DNA of 38,219 nucleotides from a virus, in IMG/VR virus record IMGVR_UViG_3300004463_000540, positions 1-38,219 of that record, one strand, 5' to 3'. Position 1 is the first letter of the stretch, and every line of letters starts with the position of its first letter. The translations under genes and the position numbers were made by a program. Shown here piece by piece: positions 1 through 7,348 of this stretch. The notes beneath the pieces were generated by a model. The model was not told where the DNA came from, did no database searches, and saw only the letters and a list, made by a program, of their open reading frames with translations.

Positions 1-52
1 TGAATAGAGCATCTTCATCAATATCAGCCTCTGCTTCCCCAGCTTTGTACTT
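1..52. repeat. Terminal direct repeat, left copy (assembly circularisation overlap)
   Basis: Bases 1-52 are identical to 38168-38219. The reading frame of the scaffold-like gene continues without a break when the copies are merged, so this is most simply an assembler overlap of a circular or circularly permuted genome. It is too short for a typical physical terminal repeat of a T7-like phage. The unique genome length is then 38,167 bp. Confidence 0.9.
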
Positions 53-361
53 AAGGGTCTTTTTAGGCTTTGCCGCTTCTTCCTTTTCAGGTTCTTCTTC
101 TTTGTCTTTTGAGCCTTTAGCTTCTTTGGCTTTCGGTTCAGCTTTTTTGCCCTTGTCGTCGTCACTTGATAAGTCCTTTGATTTGTCAGTCTTCTCATCA
201 GGCTTTACCTCTTTAGGTTTTGCAGAAGACTTAGCCTCACGATCAGCCTTAGTCTTTGCTTGAATGGCCCGATCTAGTTCTTCAAAGGTTTGAGGTCCAT
301 CACCTGCTGGTGTGGCAGTAGTGGTATCGCTAACAACTGGTGCATTTAATTCTTGAGACAT
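1..361 (-). CDS. Scaffold-like protein, N-terminal part (gene crosses the contig ends)
   Basis: The start codon is at 361-359, with a strong AAAGGAGGG site upstream. The first 120 codons are here; the frame continues exactly from base 1 into 38167 and downwards, giving one protein of about 399 aa. This part is Thr/Ala/Pro-rich at residues 1-25, then a long Lys/Glu/Asp-rich disordered stretch (about 35-105). Such a charged, flexible N-terminus followed by helices, encoded between portal and major capsid genes, is typical of capsid scaffolding proteins, which fill the procapsid and leave before or during packaging. The role is inferred from position and composition; no family motif was recognised. 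Confidence 0.75.
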   Translation of the reverse strand, partial: MSQELNAPVVSDTTTATPAGDGPQTFEELDRAIQAKTKADREAKSSAKPKEVKPDEKTDKSKDLSSDDDKGKKAEPKAKEAKGSKDKEEEPEKEEAAKPKKTLKYKAGEAEADIDEDALF

Positions 362-383
362 CCTTGTCCCTCCTTTTAATAAA

Positions 384-414
384 ACTGACCGATATGATAT
401 TCATACCGATCAGT
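384..414 (-). promoter_or_regulatory. Intercistronic hairpin between portal and scaffold genes
   Basis: 384-396 and 402-414 form a 13-bp stem (11 Watson-Crick pairs and 2 G-U on the minus-strand RNA) around a 5-nt loop. It lies 12 nt after the portal stop codon and is followed on the minus strand by a short T-containing stretch and then the scaffold ribosome-binding site. It could be a partial terminator or a processing or stability element that separates low portal from high scaffold/capsid expression. The short T run argues against a strong terminator. Confidence 0.6.
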
Positions 415-426
415 ATCTTTTTAATA

Positions 427-2550
427 TCAAACGATTGCTGGAGCTTCCTGATCTCCCATGGCACTAGCTTCGCCTTCAGCCATTGGATCTGTTTCCATGT
501 CTGCCACTTCACCTGGTGCAGGCATTGGAGCGCCTGGATCACCACCACCATTAATGCCTGGCATGATCTGAGGTAGAACCCCTGTCATCATTCCAGCAGC
601 CGCGGTGGCTTGAGCATCCACGTAGAAAATAGGGAAGTTTGGTAGAGTGATGAGTAACTGAGCGTATTGAGGAGACTTCTTAGCCTGCTCAATCATTAGA
701 TACTCAGTGCCTGCAATATGGGCTTTCATAAGCTCTTGTTTTTGAGGATCTGTCACAGTCTTAAATCCAATATCTTGAATCTTCATGGTGTGGATCTTCC
801 AGTGAGTCATGTGGTCTTCCCACTCAGCAGGCTCAATTTGAATACCTTCAGATAAGATCTGCTCTTGTTCATCTTCCGCAGCCCTTGCAGCAGAAGAGCC
901 GATGTCCATGAACTTCTCACCTTGGCCTAAGCCTAACATCTCTACGATTTGCTCTTGAGGGAACATAGTAGGGTAGCGCTCAGCCATATCTAGTACGAAC
1001 TGAGTTCTTACAGCGCGGGAATCTGGAAGAGCTGACTGATTTTGAATCATGATCGCAAAAGGCTTCTGCAAGCTTGCTGGATCATATCTCTTAGTCATCC
1101 AATTCGCATTAGGCCCTAAGATCTTCATGGTTCTTGGTTCACCAGCAATGTAGTACTGAGCAGCAGTTTGCAAAGTCAGATCATAGGTGTCTCTGATGGC
1201 ATTATTAAGCACCTGCACATCCGTAGACATACGACGAGACTCAGATTCAGAGACGTATTGCAAAGCCACGAAGGCAGTCACGCCCGTTGGTGGCTCACCT
1301 TGGACGACTGAATTAGACTTAGACATTTGGTAGTACTCTTCTTTAAGAGCTTTTCTAAACTCAAAGAGCTGAGGTGAGACCGGATTACCTTGAGCTAGGA
1401 TTGGATTCGTAGCTCCGTTTTTCACCTTCACAATGGTCATATCATTACCAAGATCTTGCTCATCGACTGAGCCTGCTTGGATGAACCACTTAGGATGAGA
1501 AGCCAGCATTTGCTGCTTCACGATCATATTCGTTAAGTTGTTATACTGAGAGGCCATGCTTTTGGTGAATTCCATTGAGGATTCACCATGTAATTCCTCA
1601 GGATTAGAGGCATCAATAAGCCTAACAAATGGCAATTTTTTATGTTTATACGGGTAAGTATCTGTTTTCTTTAGTATTCCTAATTGAGTAAAGCACGCTT
1701 CAAAGCCACCAGGTAAGTACTTGGTTGGACGATGATAAAAGCGCATCTTATAGGTCATGCCAGAGAGATATTCATCAGTGAGCTTCGCGGTATCGTAGTA
1801 CTCGACGTTATCAGTTTTGATGATGTCTTTCTTATCTGGGTACTCACGGTTGAGTCCTTCAGTGTAGTCATAATCAATAAAGAAAACATAATCCACTTTA
1901 GAGAAGTCACGTTGCTTTTGATAGAAGGTGTTAAACACAGATCTGTTTCTGATGTTAACGTCCCCTTGGTAGATAGGCATTTGATAATGATTCTCATCAT
2001 CACCTAATGAAGGAGCCTGTGGCTCACTTAACATATCCCCTGCATCAGGGTTCCAATAAGGCTCAATATAAGCTTCACCTGCTACTTTAGAGTCACGGCA
2101 TAAGACTAGGTACTTACGATCTAATTCTTCTTGGTAGTCGATGTGACTAAGGAATCGTTTAGCGATCTTAGCATCATTCTTATCGTTTTCTTCATCATGA
2201 GTGGGGATCACAGCAACTGATGGCTTAAACTCTAGGAGCCTTGCTACGCGTTCATCGATTACATCTCTGATTAGAGGGATGGTCATTTGAGGCATATAAC
2301 GCTTACGAGTCTCAGGCATATCCCTTGGGACGTAGACCTGCTGAAGGTACTGAATACCTTTATAACGAAGGTAGTTGTTTTTGATCTTCTCGAGGCGCTC
2401 ACGGTTATCTTGCTGCAAGAAAGCGAGTTCTTCTTTTAACCACGTGAAAAGCTCTGATTCATTGTTGTAATCAATGGCAAAGAAAGGCTTTTTATTAGTG
2501 TACGTTGAGGGATTATCAAGATCCGAGAACAGGATTGCGCCACCTGACAT
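427..2550 (-). CDS. Portal protein (podovirus type, 707 aa)
   Basis: This protein forms the dodecameric ring through which DNA is packaged and ejected and to which terminase and tail bind. The start has a strong site (GGAGGTAGTTA then ATG). The length (707 aa) suits large P22-like portals. The N-terminal half resembles portal wing and stem regions (for example IPLIRDVIDERVARLL near residue 100). The C-terminus is Gly/Pro/Met-rich and acidic. Large terminase is upstream and scaffold and capsid follow, the standard packaging/head order. The family call rests on length, composition and context rather than one diagnostic motif. Confidence 0.85.
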   Translation of the reverse strand: MSGGAILFSDLDNPSTYTNKKPFFAIDYNNESELFTWLKEELAFLQQDNRERLEKIKNNYLRYKGIQYLQQVYVPRDMPETRKRYMPQMTIPLIRDVIDERVARLLEFKPSVAVIPTHDEENDKNDAKIAKRFLSHIDYQEELDRKYLVLCRDSKVAGEAYIEPYWNPDAGDMLSEPQAPSLGDDENHYQMPIYQGDVNIRNRSVFNTFYQKQRDFSKVDYVFFIDYDYTEGLNREYPDKKDIIKTDNVEYYDTAKLTDEYLSGMTYKMRFYHRPTKYLPGGFEACFTQLGILKKTDTYPYKHKKLPFVRLIDASNPEELHGESSMEFTKSMASQYNNLTNMIVKQQMLASHPKWFIQAGSVDEQDLGNDMTIVKVKNGATNPILAQGNPVSPQLFEFRKALKEEYYQMSKSNSVVQGEPPTGVTAFVALQYVSESESRRMSTDVQVLNNAIRDTYDLTLQTAAQYYIAGEPRTMKILGPNANWMTKRYDPASLQKPFAIMIQNQSALPDSRAVRTQFVLDMAERYPTMFPQEQIVEMLGLGQGEKFMDIGSSAARAAEDEQEQILSEGIQIEPAEWEDHMTHWKIHTMKIQDIGFKTVTDPQKQELMKAHIAGTEYLMIEQAKKSPQYAQLLITLPNFPIFYVDAQATAAAGMMTGVLPQIMPGINGGGDPGAPMPAPGEVADMETDPMAEGEASAMGDQEAPAIV

Positions 2551-2601
2551 TAACTACCTCCATGTAGTTGAGCTAGCTCTCTTCCTGAGAGCCATTCTCA
2601 T

Positions 2602-2862
2602 TTAGGCTTTTTTATTATGCTGATTAAAGTAAGCTTCCTCACTTGGATCTAAGGCACGAGGACGATCAAACTCTCTAAACATTTCTGTGTATGGTTCTGA
2701 CTTAGATTTAACTTGAGGATTAAAGGCACCTTCTAGGCCAAGCTCTTGAGTGAGTGGAACCATTTGGATCTGGTGAGTAGAGAAGTGCTTAGCAAGTAAC
2801 CAGGTGAGAGATGATAAACTTACAAAAAGTGACATTGTTGATAGAATGATTGCTGCTTCCAA
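2602..2862 (-). CDS. Small membrane-anchored protein, unknown function
   Basis: This 86-aa protein starts with TTG at 2862, supported by an AAAGGAAGTAAA site overlapping the end of the upstream gene. Residues 3-26 are hydrophobic and predict a single membrane segment; the rest (about 30-86) is soluble and charged and ends KKA. It lies in the late cluster between terminase and portal. No family was recognised. Confidence 0.65.
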   Translation of the reverse strand: MEAAIILSTMSLFVSLSSLTWLLAKHFSTHQIQMVPLTQELGLEGAFNPQVKSKSEPYTEMFREFDRPRALDPSEEAYFNQHNKKA

Positions 2863-2863
2863 T

Positions 2864-3241
2864 TTACTTCCTTTGTTTAAATAGCTCTTCTAGTGAATGA
2901 ATCTCAGTGTCTTCTGTGACATCAGCCCCGCTCTCGTCATAAACGTGAACGGCTGGTTTAGGCATGGAATCTATCATGGCCGTGATCTCAGCATCACTCA
3001 CAGCGCCACCAGAGACTGCTTCTAGCTGTTTAAGGGCATCAGTTTCCATCATACGATTTAAGTAGATCTCTTGTAGATCACGGCTAATGCGTTGATCGCC
3101 CATGATCTCTAGGCCTGCCTCATTCATCACAGGCTTCTCAGCATGAAAACCAGGTGGTTGCCTGTTCTGGACTCTATCCTTCATGGGAGCCACATAACTA
3201 GGATCTAAGAGCTGCATCCTCTTCTTAAACTCGCTATCCAT
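2864..3241 (-). CDS. Hypothetical late protein (125 aa)
   Basis: ATG at 3241 is preceded by AAGGAGATTCGC, a good site. The protein is soluble and mostly helical. The first 45 residues are rich in basic and Pro residues, the C-terminal half is acidic (Asp/Glu clusters near 100-120), and it ends in KQRK. It lies between terminase large subunit and portal, and its stop almost touches the next start. A head or packaging accessory role is only a positional guess. Confidence 0.7.
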   Translation of the reverse strand: MDSEFKKRMQLLDPSYVAPMKDRVQNRQPPGFHAEKPVMNEAGLEIMGDQRISRDLQEIYLNRMMETDALKQLEAVSGGAVSDAEITAMIDSMPKPAVHVYDESGADVTEDTEIHSLEELFKQRK

Positions 3242-3350
3242 GCGAATCTCCTTGAGATGAAAGAGCCAAAGCCCCTAGAAATACGACTAACTAAGGGCTT
3301 GGCAAACGACAAGGACAATGACGAAAACCTGCCGTTTAATAAATAAATAA

Positions 3351-4724
3351 TCAATCAAGCTCTGTCATATTGCCACTAAAATCAAAGTCATCTGACATAC
3401 TGTAGGCACGCTTCTGTAAATCAGGATCAAGCTCAAGAGGTGGTTTATCCTCATCTAAGCGTAGTCCTAAACAACTAAGACCATACTGAAGGGCATTGAT
3501 GTTATGATCATCCTTCTTAGGGATCTTTCCTTTTTCATCTTTCTGATAGCCCTCAAGCTCACTAATTAAGTTAGGGCAGTCTGCACAGATAGTAAGAAGG
3601 CCTTTATTAAAGTGCTGTCTCACTAGGATGATATAGCCATCCACTCCAAAGTCAGACTTTGAGCTTGGCTCTAGCCACCAGGGACTGAATTCATGAATCT
3701 CATTTCTAAACCAAGCCGCTGCCTCATCGTAACCAAATCGAACACTTTTCACTAATTTCTGTAAAGGCTTTAGCTTTTCACTGACTTGAGCGTAGATCTC
3801 TCTAGCTGTCATGATGGATTGATCTTTCACGTAGAGTTCATCAAAGACGATGGTCTGCTTAGTCCACTCATTGAATAGAATAAAGACCACGCCAAAGACT
3901 GAGACTGAGGCTGGATCAAAAGCCACCATGATCTCCCACTTATTAAGATCCTTAGGGATGATCTCTTTAAAGTTAGGTCTTGGCATTTTAAAGAACTGAG
4001 GAAAGATAGAGCGTTTTGAACCCTTAACAAAGATAGCCATGTACTCTCTAAGCCATGTTTCTTCTTCGCCAATATCAATGAGTTCTTGGCGCTTGTCTTC
4101 TAGCCAAGTCTTAGAGTTGTAGTGGTTATCAAAGGAATTAGCTTGAGTCCAAAAGCCACGGGCTTTCTTTTTAAGAATCTCCATGATGTCTATGTAGTGA
4201 TTGTGAATCTCTGGAGGAGTTCCTAAGTAAAGAGCTGGAGCATCATACCTTGCGCGGTTGGGCTCCATAGCATCTAAGAAGGCTTTCTTAATATCTTTTA
4301 ATTCGTCGTATATAACTAAGCCCTTTGGTTTGATACCACGAAGAGCCTCAACGTTATCTGAGCCATCCACCTTAATAAAAGAACCGTTCGTAAAAGTGAT
4401 ACGCATTTCTGTGTTATTAACTGACTCTACCCAGTCACTAGGACCAAAGTTTTGAATACGCTGAGGAGCCCAGAGGATCTCTTTGGCCTGCTTTTGAAGT
4501 GGTTCAAAGATGTAGTTTTCACTACCCTCATTCTCCCTTGCATAGCGCCAAGAGCAGTAAGCAGCTAGATCAGTCTTACCTGAGCTACGGCCACACTGAG
4601 CCCCTAAGTCTTTCTTACCTAGATAGAATAGAGCGCGGCCAAGCGGTATTTGCCAATCAAGAGGCTGCCATCTCTCATTAAGCTCAGCTAGATCTTCAGC
4701 TAGGGAGATAAGTCCTTCACTCAT
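3351..4724 (-). CDS. terL: Terminase large subunit (packaging ATPase and nuclease)
   Basis: The protein drives DNA into the procapsid and cuts the concatemer. Visible motifs are a Walker A-type GRSSGKT at residues 45-51, a Walker B-type LVIYDE at 136-141, and a nuclease domain starting with VAFDPAS near residue 268, with further acidic residues at FGYDEAAAW and KDDHNINALQ near the C-terminus. Length (457 aa) is typical. ATG 4724 lacks a clear Shine-Dalgarno sequence; the frame is open upstream to a TGA, but no ATG/GTG/TTG start was seen there. Packaging-cluster genes are on both sides. Confidence 0.93.
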   Translation of the reverse strand: MSEGLISLAEDLAELNERWQPLDWQIPLGRALFYLGKKDLGAQCGRSSGKTDLAAYCSWRYARENEGSENYIFEPLQKQAKEILWAPQRIQNFGPSDWVESVNNTEMRITFTNGSFIKVDGSDNVEALRGIKPKGLVIYDELKDIKKAFLDAMEPNRARYDAPALYLGTPPEIHNHYIDIMEILKKKARGFWTQANSFDNHYNSKTWLEDKRQELIDIGEEETWLREYMAIFVKGSKRSIFPQFFKMPRPNFKEIIPKDLNKWEIMVAFDPASVSVFGVVFILFNEWTKQTIVFDELYVKDQSIMTAREIYAQVSEKLKPLQKLVKSVRFGYDEAAAWFRNEIHEFSPWWLEPSSKSDFGVDGYIILVRQHFNKGLLTICADCPNLISELEGYQKDEKGKIPKKDDHNINALQYGLSCLGLRLDEDKPPLELDPDLQKRAYSMSDDFDFSGNMTELD

Positions 4725-4807
4725 GTAATATTTACTGGAGGCTCTAGTAGGCCTTGCCAGTCCCAGTGATCAGGTCTAGAACCTGTCTCAACAACAAGGA
4801 GCAAATC

Positions 4808-4996
4808 ATGGAAAAGAAAATTCAAGTTCAAGTAAAGAGTGTTTACGGAACAGACAAAGCTTACCCAATTTGTGAGCAAGCTAAGATCTTTGCTGAAATG
4901 GTAGGTCAAACCACTCTCACTAGAAGTAATCTTCATTACATCAAGAAGCTTGGTTACACAGTTGAGGCTATTATCCCGACAAGTACTATTCTTTAA
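4808..4996 (+). CDS. Small conserved-looking phage protein on the opposite strand (62 aa)
   Basis: ATG 4808 follows AAGGAGCAAATC, a strong site. It is the only plus-strand gene found inside the late minus cluster, fitting the gap between terL and the 38-aa ORF. The pattern YGxxxxYPxCxxAxxFAxxxGxxTLT, followed by a short helix and IKKLGY, resembles a class of tiny phage proteins I remember from other genomes, all without known function. It needs its own promoter or read-through from outside. An ORF extends upstream to 4754, but the ribosome-binding site decides for 4808. Confidence 0.75.
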   Translation: MEKKIQVQVKSVYGTDKAYPICEQAKIFAEMVGQTTLTRSNLHYIKKLGYTVEAIIPTSTIL

Positions 4997-4999
4997 CAC

Positions 5000-5116
5000 T
5001 CAGTCCCCATTACCGTGGAATTGATATGTCTCAACGAACCACTCACGGCGAGCCTCTACCTCTCGCCACATTCGCCCATATTCACTAAGAGAACGCTCTA
5101 AGTTAAAAGTAGCCAT
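5000..5116 (-). CDS. Translationally coupled 38-aa ORF
   Basis: The start ATG overlaps the phosphatase stop as TAATG, and the stop at 5000-5002 lies 3 bp beyond the stop of the plus-strand gene ending at 4996. The peptide is charged and aromatic (Arg, Glu and Trp rich, for example EYGRMWREVEARREWF). The coupling and the exact fit into the gap support a real gene, although the short length leaves doubt. Function is unknown. Confidence 0.5.
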   Translation of the reverse strand: MATFNLERSLSEYGRMWREVEARREWFVETYQFHGNGD

Positions 5117-5562
5117 TACTCACCACGCTTCATCTCAAAGCGCTTTAAGAATGGAACCCACCAGAAGTAAGGCCACATATTAAAGCCCATCTTGCGCATT
5201 TCGCGGTATGCATCTTTAAAGCTCCAGCCTTCACGTCTCATTCTGATAATAGCTGAGACCATGCCAGTTCTATCCTCGCCCTTTAGGCAGTGGATGTAGA
5301 TCAGTCCTGGTGTTGGAATAGAGTAAAGCTCATAGAATAACTCATGCCATTGGTTCATAGTGATCGGGAAGACATCACTGAGCTTTAGACTAACTACTTC
5401 AATGCCAAACTTCGTAGCACTCTCAAACTCATACTGATCGTTATGAAGAAACTCATAAACACCAGTTTGTAGTGTAATTACCTTAGTGATTCCAGCAGCT
5501 TGAAGGTCTTTAAAGGACTTAGGTCTTGGGCCACGGTAGATCTTTCCTGAGACATGATACAT
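5116..5562 (-). CDS. Dual-specificity/tyrosine phosphatase-like protein
   Basis: It is predicted to hydrolyse phospho-tyrosine or phospho-serine/threonine esters via a cysteinyl-phosphate. The signature HCxxxxxR(T/S)G is intact as HCLKGEDRTGMV, residues 91-102: C92 nucleophile, R98 phosphate binding. D63 in KLSDVF is a candidate general acid. The N-terminal YRGPRP (9-14) fits the opening strand of cysteine phosphatases (plant/bacterial DSP type). Length, 148 aa, is a minimal catalytic domain. The site AAAGGAATAACC precedes ATG 5562, 2 bp after the upstream stop. Nucleotide or phosphoinositide substrates are possible alternatives. Confidence 0.88.
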   Translation of the reverse strand: MYHVSGKIYRGPRPKSFKDLQAAGITKVITLQTGVYEFLHNDQYEFESATKFGIEVVSLKLSDVFPITMNQWHELFYELYSIPTPGLIYIHCLKGEDRTGMVSAIIRMRREGWSFKDAYREMRKMGFNMWPYFWWVPFLKRFEMKRGE

Positions 5563-5564
5563 GG

Positions 5565-5993
5565 TTATTCCTTTTCTTTACCGCCAATAGGCAGCACTGG
5601 TTTTTGAATATTAGAAGTCATGGCCTCAACCACTCTTGGTGTTTCAATGGCCTTTGGATGAAAGGGATCACTTTGGATGATCCTCATCGCTTCTTCAGTG
5701 GTCATGGCAGGCTTATCACCATCACCACCGCCGATATCCTTAACTGCAATAGCGGAAAGCGTTGGATGTCTGAATCTAGCTAATTGGGAAGCCATTTGGC
5801 CTGCTACTGAGAGATAACCAGTTCCTGCATCAGACTTATCTGAATAGCCTCTAGCCTTCTCATAAGCGTCAATAGAGAGGTTATAAACCCTTAACATCAT
5901 CTCTATAGGGTTGATCTCTAAGCGTTCCATATCAGCTAAAGCAGTGAGTGTTCCTCGCTGTCTAGCTCCCAATGGTCTGCCTGGTTTACTCAT
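5565..5993 (-). CDS. Putative terminase small subunit
   Basis: A 142-aa basic-to-mixed protein with an N-terminal GRPLGARQRGT stretch (residues 5-15) and a central helical region. The segment QLARFRHPTLSAIAV near residues 90-104 resembles the RHPxLxA stretch of phage proteins often annotated as small terminase or DNA-recognition subunits. Its position, at the start of the late arm and three genes before terL, fits. The site AAAGGGCTGAAGA precedes ATG 5993. The C-terminus is disordered and charged (GGKEKE). No structured winged helix can be demonstrated by eye, so the function is tentative. Confidence 0.55.
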   Translation of the reverse strand: MSKPGRPLGARQRGTLTALADMERLEINPIEMMLRVYNLSIDAYEKARGYSDKSDAGTGYLSVAGQMASQLARFRHPTLSAIAVKDIGGGDGDKPAMTTEEAMRIIQSDPFHPKAIETPRVVEAMTSNIQKPVLPIGGKEKE

Positions 5994-6075
5994 TCTTCAG
6001 CCCTTTATGCTTGATTGTTTATACCTAAATGCGAATAATTCTCATCTTAATGTGAGGGATTCCTCATGTTTGAGG

Positions 6076-6459
6076 TTATCGCTTCTTCTTTTTAAAAAAA
6101 CCCGCTGCTTTATAGTCAGGTAGAGGATCTTCACCTTTGTTCTCAAGGGTTAGAGATGGCTCTATGACTGTGGTGTGTTCATTGACCATTATCCTGCCTT
6201 CGTAGCTAAATGTTCCACGTGGAACGATATCAGGCATCAGTTCATCAAAGTGAGCTATGAGGGTTTTAAGTGTTTTTGGAGTTTCATCACCAAAGGCTTC
6301 ATCAATGATCCTACGCTTTTTGTTCTCATACATAGTGTTGATGATTAGTTTTAGTTCATCCCTAGATAATAGAGATCCTGTCTTGTTCTTATAGGTCTCA
6401 TGAAAAGCTTCTAACTTCCCTTTGAGTTCCTCTAAGCCTTTATCGTTATAAAGAGCCAT
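6076..6459 (-). CDS. Hypothetical first gene of the late arm (127 aa)
   Basis: ATG 6459 is preceded by AAGGAAGAATT. The first 65 residues are helical and charged; the remainder is more strand-like, ending in a very basic FFKKKKR tail that could touch nucleic acid. It is the first minus-strand gene after the divergent intergenic region, so it may be expressed early in the late programme. No family was recognised. Confidence 0.7.
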   Translation of the reverse strand: MALYNDKGLEELKGKLEAFHETYKNKTGSLLSRDELKLIINTMYENKKRRIIDEAFGDETPKTLKTLIAHFDELMPDIVPRGTFSYEGRIMVNEHTTVIEPSLTLENKGEDPLPDYKAAGFFKKKKR

Positions 6460-6538
6460 AATTCTTCCTTGAATTTATTGTTTACTTACATACGATGATG
6501 AAAGTGAGAATCATTGTCAATAGCAAGGGGGGATATTG
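6460..6538. promoter_or_regulatory. Divergent promoter region between the two arms
   Basis: This is the only head-to-head intergenic region in the genome. On the plus strand TTGAAT (6469-6474) and TACGAT (6491-6496) are 16 bp apart and could form a sigma70-like promoter of moderate quality. On the minus strand a perfect TTGACA -35 hexamer lies near 6519-6514 but has no good -10 at normal spacing. Leftward late promoters may use another factor. Confidence 0.45.
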
Positions 6539-6904
6539 ATGGCAGGTGAAGGTACACCAAATGGGTTAAATCCTGATCATGACGGGATGTATGGGGTGAG
6601 TGCTGCTAATGCGAAGGACTTAGTCAGATCTAAGTACGGTGGTTACTGCATGGGTGAGACTTGCATTAGTGAGATGAAGAAGGTTCGAGGGGTGGGGAGT
6701 AATTATAAGTACATGGTCTATAACGAGGTGAGGGTTTTAAAGACTACGGATAAGTCTAGGACTCACTGTGTGGATTGTAAGCAAGCTCTTTACTGGGATG
6801 TGATCGGTGATGATCTCTCTGCTCAAAAGCCTACGAAGAGATTAAAGGGACCAAAGAGAAGTAGAAAGAGAAAGTCTCAAGCTAAAGGAAACAAGGATGT
6901 CTAA
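6539..6904 (+). CDS. Small putative zinc-binding protein with basic tail
   Basis: ATG 6539 follows AAGGGGGGATATTG; a TTG three bases earlier is less likely. The 121-aa protein has two cysteine pairs, CMGETC near residues 37-42 and CVDC near 77-80, that could bind one zinc ion. The last 30 residues are strongly basic (RLKGPKRSRKRKSQ), which suggests nucleic-acid binding. It is the first gene of the plus arm, a typical position for early host-takeover factors. Function is unknown. Confidence 0.7.
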   Translation: MAGEGTPNGLNPDHDGMYGVSAANAKDLVRSKYGGYCMGETCISEMKKVRGVGSNYKYMVYNEVRVLKTTDKSRTHCVDCKQALYWDVIGDDLSAQKPTKRLKGPKRSRKRKSQAKGNKDV

Positions 6905-7148
6905 GAGCGTACCAAAGAAATTAAAAGTGAAAGCTGAGAGTGTAGAAGAGTTCTTAGCTCGTGGTGGTGAAGTATCAAAGTGTGAGTATGTGAAGACAGA
7001 GACTGATGGGAATTCCCGGTATAAGGTCGAGGATCTTGATATGAAAATTGTGATGAACAAAGAGAGATCTTACCGCGCTCATTGCAACGATGTGGCAAAA
7101 GAAGCCATCATAAAACGTAAGTGGAAAAACAAATCTAATATTCGCTAG
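6897..7148 (+). CDS. Hypothetical basic protein (83 aa)
   Basis: It starts inside the end of the preceding gene (8-nt overlap), pointing to translational coupling. It is rich in Lys and Glu with a basic C-terminus (KRKWKNKSN). No membrane segment or metal motif is evident. It ends about 70 bp before the operator-containing promoter at 7217. Confidence 0.65.
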   Translation: MSKSVPKKLKVKAESVEEFLARGGEVSKCEYVKTETDGNSRYKVEDLDMKIVMNKERSYRAHCNDVAKEAIIKRKWKNKSNIR

Positions 7149-7216
7149 TTACACAAAGTTTTATTTAATGATGTGACGATGTTACGTCGTGATAATGACG
7201 ATTTAATAAAATATTA

Positions 7217-7245
7217 TTGAAACACAAAAGTTTGTGTTCTATATC
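7217..7245 (+). promoter_or_regulatory. Sigma70-like promoter with palindromic operator in the spacer
   Basis: TTGAAA (7217-7222) and TATATC (7240-7245) are separated by exactly 17 bp. The inverted repeat AACACAA-AAGT-TTGTGTT (7221-7238) fills the spacer, the classic place for a repressor operator. A related sequence, ACACAAAGTTT, occurs at 7151-7161 and may be a second weaker site. The HTH proteins encoded at 11436 and 12076 are candidate ligands. Confidence 0.6.
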
Positions 7246-7254
7246 TCGTCACGA

Positions 7255-7324
7255 ATTTGAGGCAGCAGTTCTTCAAGTACACTTTTCCTTTTCGCACAGG
7301 GGATGAGGGACTGCTGTCGCAAAT
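7255..7324 (+). promoter_or_regulatory. Long 5'-UTR stem-loop upstream of the gene at 7349
   Basis: ATTTG (7255-7259) pairs with CAAAT (7320-7324), and GGCAGCAGT (7261-7269) with ACTGCTGTC (7310-7318), with one internal A/G mismatch: about 14 pairs including one G-U. The roughly 40-nt loop is C/T-rich, then G-rich. If transcription starts 7-8 nt after the -10 element, the stem sits at the very 5' end of the mRNA and may protect or regulate it. Confidence 0.55.
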
Positions 7325-7348
7325 CCCCCTATGAAAGGAACAAGCAAA

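Noticed and set aside
4721-4999. Minus-strand 92-codon ORF before terL
   Set aside because: It is the antisense of the plus-strand gene at 4808-4996, which has the better ribosome-binding site and a recognisable pattern.
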